Positions 59,480 to 64,000 of a stretch of 64,000 nucleotides of DNA are shown here, in pieces. The position numbers were made by a program, and so were the translations under genes. Each line of letters begins with the position of its first letter. Position 1 is the first letter of the stretch. The notes below the pieces were generated by a model, which did no database searches, had not been told where the DNA came from, and saw only the letters and a program-made list of their open reading frames with translations. The DNA is from Paragonimus skrjabini miyazakii (lineage: Eukaryota > Platyhelminthes > Trematoda > Plagiorchiida > Troglotrematidae), in NCBI GenBank assembly GCA_014338405.1, contig JTDE01000097.1:309270-373269 (forward strand). Reading direction: 5' to 3'.

Positions 59480-60249
59480 CTGTAACAAAACAGATGAGGC
59501 AACGGGTGAGGAAGAATTGAACGCACATAGGGGTAACGACGCAACGGCACGCCGAAATGAGTGAAGTGTGCAAACGATTCAAAAACACACAAACAAACAA
59601 GCGATATCCGGTCCTGACCGTCGAAAGTATCATTAAAGTAAGAGAGGGTACAGTGAATAAGAAATGCGTAGTGATCCCAGAGATAGGACAATACAGAAGG
59701 CAACTGTTTTGATAATGTAGTCACTATCTATGATTCATAGTTGTGGGCACACATTGCAGTTAAATACGAAATGATCTACGGAACTTCAGCAGTGTCAAAA
59801 TCCACGTGGATCAACGAATTTAAGATGCTAAGAGCGTCTGCTTGTGCATTCCAGCTTAGGAAACTTCCGTCGACAGATGACACAATCCACTGTGTGTTTC
59901 ACGTGACCAATACTCTACTGCGTCGATGTAACCATCGAGATACATTGAAATTCAAGTTCTAACATGTTCTATGGAACAACATATGTACCCATGGAAATTT
60001 TTGATCCCATTCGGATAACAAGCGAGTTGAGAGTGCAGATTAAACCTTATTCTTGTCAGACAACACGCACCATGTCAAATAATCAGGGAACTTAAACCAC
60101 TTAAAAATAGGAAACTCGGTCGATGGTCTCAACAACTTAGTTTCTGAAGGTACTTCCCTGCAATACAGGTGAGCGACATGAGAAACCCGATTCCTAATGC
60201 ATATCCTTCAGACGTACTCCCTGGGATGGTCGAACCCAGCTGGATGAAT
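59480..60249. other. CaMKII upstream intron, near exon
   Basis: The sense strand next to the exon is pyrimidine-rich, producing minus-strand frames to 59724 that contain the exon itself. No earlier CaMKII exon is found here. Confidence 0.45.
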
Positions 60250-62057
60250 GCCTAATAGCATCATCACCATATACAGCAATACACAAATAGATAACATCGA
60301 TGCTTAATTGCCACATAACCACGAGAGAAAAAAGTAAACCCTGTATAGGAAGAGAAAATGAAAAAAGAACGGGGAAGATAAGGGACCTAACTACTGAAAA
60401 AAATGGCTACGTCTATATATAAATACTCAACCTTGCAAACAAACAATCAGGCTATCAGTGAAGGTACGGCGTCATCAGCAAAAAACCCTCCTCACGGCTC
60501 TCACTACCCCGCGTCATTAAATTCACTCACTTCACAGACAACTCGGCCAAACAATGAGAACATTCACGCCACTGAACTCGATTAGCTGCCATCTCACTTG
60601 ACGTTTCCAGTCACCGACTATGTGAGTCGCGAAGGCCCAAGCCTGGGAGACGAACCCGATCTACAGTGACCATTCCCATCGAGAACGATGTCATTTCTCC
60701 TCGGCAAGTCATCATCTGTTCACCTCGCACCTTAAGCTAGTCGGCCACAGCATCGGCAGAGTGTTCAGTGTGACAGACGACTATTTGGCATCCTCAGTAC
60801 AAAGCCTAGCCATCTAAGTCCGTGAAAATGTAAACAATGAACGAAATAACTCGCTTGACAATCAGTACCAAGTACTCACTTTTTAACCTCTTCGTTGCTT
60901 ACTCGCAGGTGTCATCTAATGCGAGCGATCAAACGTAGACCGATAGACAAATACCTGAGGACAGTTCACGTCTTACAAACCAAGCGGACCAGGTTTGGTA
61001 GCAACAAAGTATCGCAGGTCTCATAGTTGACTCGTAATTGCAACACTTAAGCCTAAAAGAGATGCCTCTCTGTCGTCAGATGTTTTCTACATTAGCCAAT
61101 ACCACCGCCCTAGCCTCAGAGGTACGCGCTTTCACTTCATTCCTCACACCTCCGCCGCTGACGAAGCTTCCCAGGTACACAACTTGGTCAAAAACTCCCA
61201 TAACACCATTATTTATAATAAAACCTACTTAATCAAGACAGTCTTGCATGGGCACCCTACATCTTAAGGCTGCAAGGCATATTCCCAAGTGTTTAAGAGA
61301 TCACTGCTTGAAAATTGTCAAACAACGTCGTATGATCAGCATAATCAAGATCAGTTAGTCTTCCACCACACCGGCATTTCGTAAGTGCCGGAGACAATCC
61401 TCCACTACATCATTCATCACAAAATTAAACGAAAATCGTTAAAGTGGACAACTTTGACGTACGCCGTTCGTGATGCTGAAACTGTCAGTCAGTTCTCTGT
61501 AAACCCTAACCTGAGTTGAAGTATAGGAATAAAACACCGAGAGTACGTTCAAATACTTGGTCGGTACATTCGTGCGTTTAAGCGACTCTAAAAGTGTAAA
61601 TCGGTCCCCCGAACGGAGCGCATCTTTATAGTAGAGAAATACGGCAATTGTTGTCCGGTGGTACGCATGACGCTCCAGAATTTGAAGAAGAGTAAAAATT
61701 TTATCAATACATCCCCACCCCAGGAAGAAACCGTATTTGTTCCTCCCTGACGCTTGCCTTTCGAGCTGTAGTGAATCGGGAAAGTATAATAGATGCCAGA
61801 ACCCTAGTAATTACTGGAGTCAGGCTAATTTCCTGTGGTTTTCGCAAGAGCTCTGGACTCCGTTCTTAAATATGGAGGCTGGTATCGAATGACCTCAGCA
61901 CGGAGAGATGGTTTCCGTCATCCCCAGGAGTTGAAACAACCGAATAAAGTGGTCTACTAATGCCTTCCCACCTTCTTCGAAAAGTATCCGCATGAGACCA
62001 TCTGCGGCAGCAGCCTAATTACGCTTGACGGCCGAGATGCAACTGCAGACCTCAGTC

Positions 62058-62291
62058 TCAGTGGGTAGTTCCAACTCCACAAGTTTGTGGTGGCAACATA
62101 GTATGAGCAGGAGGACAGCCAAACTGACCCTCAAAGTGGTCCGCCCACCGTTCTAACCTTCTCGAGTTATCACAGATGAATGTGTCATCTGTCTCGCTGA
62201 TAGCTTCGTTGACAGTAGCATCGACAAGCTTGAAGAGTCCGCCGATGTTTCCTGAAGCAGAAGCGGTCTTCATTTCCTTAACTTCCCCCAT
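62058..62291 (-). pseudogene. LINE connector segment before reverse transcriptase
   Basis: The frame reads EMKTASASGNIGGLFKLVDA and later SRRLERWADHFEGQFGCPPA. This matches the linker between endonuclease and reverse transcriptase in flatworm LINEs of this type as I know them. It ends at a stop, and the next part continues in another frame. Confidence 0.75.
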
Positions 62292-62787
62292 TAACCATCA
62301 CGATCAGCTTTTAGACTGTTTCAACTTCCTACAGATATCTCTTCTAGAACTGCTAGGAGGAATGTTCCGTACCGCATGCCAAAATACCTGCTTCACAAAT
62401 GGGCTGTAAGATCTCGGTTCAACAGCTATTAGGATCTTCGGAGTTAGAACTACTAAGGCAGCTTTCTAAACCGGTTTGATATTTATGCTTTACCGACGGT
62501 ATAGCTAGTTTCTCAACAGCCAGCCGCTGTTGTCGGTAGGGTCGTTGCCCAGCAAAAGTAAAAACAAAGCAGCAACGGACAAACGCATGATCCGAATCCA
62601 AGTATGTGCTTCAATAAGAACGACAATCCTGAATTGAACCATGTCATCTATAACTAACAGCTACGTGGTTTATCTGAAACCAGACTTGATTCGGAGAAGA
62701 AGAGTGTCAAGTAGGACAACGAGATGCACGATGCCCAAAACTAGTGCTGCCTAAAAACAGCTTATGCTCAGCGTATAGCCGTAACAG

Positions 62788-63186
62788 TCACCCGCCATTA
62801 TTCGAGCGATGTGATGCTATCCCAAACGTGCCACCTAAATGAGACTCTGCCCCACCAAGGTGGCCTACCGGGGCGTTCATATCTCCGGTCAGAATGACTA
62901 CATTAGAACCATGTTTTGACCGAAAAAGAGCGGCCAAATCTGAATAGAAGACGTTTTTGACACCGACGTCCTTACAGTCAGTTGAAGCATAAGCAGACAT
63001 AATGGAAAGATTTCTCATAATTTGGCATCTACAACTAGCCTTAATAGAAACTGTCAAGTGGACGGCACAAAGTTTACTGCTAACAGGAATCCAACCTACC
63101 AATGCGGCTACGGCTATCGTGCTAAAGACTGTATCTACTTCAGCCTGACCTGTAACGGCGGCTGTGGAGTCCCTCGAAGTGTACAA
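62788..63186 (-). pseudogene. LINE endonuclease domain fragment
   Basis: This 132-codon frame carries SAYASTDCKDVGVKNVFYSD, then VVILTGDMNAPVGHLGG and FGIASHRSNN. These match the central and distal motifs of the exonuclease/endonuclease/phosphatase fold that LINEs use to nick target DNA; the Asp and Asn in GDMNAP are catalytic-site residues. The domain's start lies in other frames upstream (near 63360-63190). No intact continuation into the reverse transcriptase exists. Confidence 0.8.
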
Positions 63187-63400
63187 CTAGTATCGGGTAG
63201 ACAGTGCGGGTGCTATTAGTTCCATACGTTGACTACTGCCCTGGATTATAGTCTCAGAAATGCAGCAGACATCGACATTCAGCAAGTCTAATGTTCATAC
63301 GAGAGCGGCTTGTTGATCTATCTGTTTTACCGTGCGAGCGTTGAACGCACCTATATTGATTCAAATTCTAGGTCTAAGCAAGGGACGAGGGGAGCTTGAG

Positions 63401-64000
63401 GCTGAACGGTTAGAGACAGGACTTAATGAAACAGTGTTCTTGTGATTAGCCATATCCGTTGTGGGACCTGCAGAGTAGTCACGAGAATCGGGGTTCAAGC
63501 GGTGACTGAGAGCTAAATTTGATAGTACAACGAGGTAGCATGTTTTCGCCTACATACGCTGCTGTATGCAACAGATGGGGTGACCCGGTTTATACTGCGA
63601 GATGGCCGATTTAGTGCGGAATTACTGGTGTCGGGAATAGTTGTAATTGTCTGTAGATTCTGAGACACTGTCAGGACACCCAGACCTAGACAGCAGAACG
63701 ATTAAGATTCTCAACCAAAGCCTGTGACTCAAAAGTCCGTTCCGCAAGACAGCGGGTGGGCTGCAGTGTTCCAGTACTGCTACATTTTTCGGAAAAGATA
63801 CCAACATTCTTGCAACCTGGAGGACCAGGAGATTGTGGTTTGTCAGACCTCTACCTATTGGCCTGTCTGATATGAGTGACTTTATCGGTATGGTGACCAC
63901 ACCGTCCAGTTTGGCCTAATAGATCTTCGAGATGCGCAAGCCGTCACATCGTGTCAAGGTCCAGTCTCTTTTGTGATGTGCAACCACATGGACACGTGAG
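63401..64000 (-). other. Possible 5' part of the LINE or flanking intron
   Basis: A minus-strand frame at 63900-63622 contains LEHCSPPAVLRNGLLSHRL. I suspect it belongs to the LINE upstream region, but I cannot confirm this. No CaMKII N-terminal exon is visible. Confidence 0.35.

Larger units (their letters stand above)
60250..63400 (-). mobile_element. Long decayed LINE (endonuclease and reverse transcriptase), family 1
   Basis: Read on the minus strand, fragments appear in LINE order. Near 63360-62788 an apurinic-type endonuclease domain shows SAYASTD, ILTGDMNAPVGHLGG and FGIASHRSNN. Near 62600-62420 there is DSDHAFVRC. Near 62291-62058 there is SRRLERWADHFEGQFGCPPA, a connector typical of this family. 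Near 62030-61450 the reverse transcriptase is in broken frames, with ADGLMRILFEEGGKALVDHF and an IAVFLYYKDALRSGDR palm block. Near 61230-61030 there is VYLGSFVSGGGVRNEVKART. Near 60720-60520 the C-terminus ends QWRECSHCLAELSVK and stop. The 3' UTR runs to about 60250. Stops and frame changes are frequent, so it is inactive. Family placement (RTE/CR1-like) is an inference. It may extend upstream to about 63900. Confidence 0.85.

Noticed and set aside
61038..61232. 64-codon plus-strand open frame
   Set aside because: It is the antisense shadow of the LINE reverse transcriptase C-terminal region.
1..64000. CRISPR arrays, bacterial operons, prophage or integron structures
   Set aside because: No regularly spaced repeats or prokaryotic gene organisation are present; the spliced CaMKII gene shows the window is eukaryotic.

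Overview
This is a eukaryotic window, most likely from a parasitic flatworm (trematode-like; an inference). It holds large introns, decayed non-LTR, LTR and Penelope-like retroelements, a tRNA-like short repeat family, and three assembly gaps (18641-18740, 30657-30756, 51820-52379). Nothing looks bacterial: there are no operons, rRNA genes or CRISPR arrays, and most long open frames are chance frames or decayed repeats.

The one real gene I can reconstruct is a calcium/calmodulin-dependent protein kinase II (CaMKII) on the minus strand. Twelve coding exons run from 59479 down to the stop codon at 19302-19300. Splice phases are consistent across all eleven junctions, giving about 390 residues. 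They cover the lower half of the kinase domain from just before the catalytic loop, the activation segment, the autoinhibitory and calmodulin-binding segment, a short variable linker and the association (hub) domain with its own C-terminus. The ATP-binding lobe is missing and should lie beyond 64000. The kinase half is highly conserved; the hub is clearly more divergent.

Layout. 1-5200: decayed Penelope-like element (minus, about 4541-2331), a possible second fragment at 250-440, and two head-to-head short repeats. 5200-17400: mostly featureless, apparently intergenic, with one short repeat and two LINE 3' ends. 17400-19300: probable 3' UTR and downstream sequence, with a CA repeat and a gap. 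19300-59479: CaMKII exons; introns carry LINE 3' ends, short repeats and a truncated Gypsy-type element (31645-33421). 59480-64000: upstream CaMKII intron, largely filled by a long decayed LINE on the minus strand (about 63400-60250).

The items most worth following up are two phase-compatible candidate cassette exons in the CaMKII linker (37488-37550, 39255-39290), the divergent hub domain, LINE copies that share the same Trp-to-stop changes, inverted LINE pairs inside the introns, and a gap whose content can be predicted from a paralogous repeat. I found no convincing novel multi-gene system.
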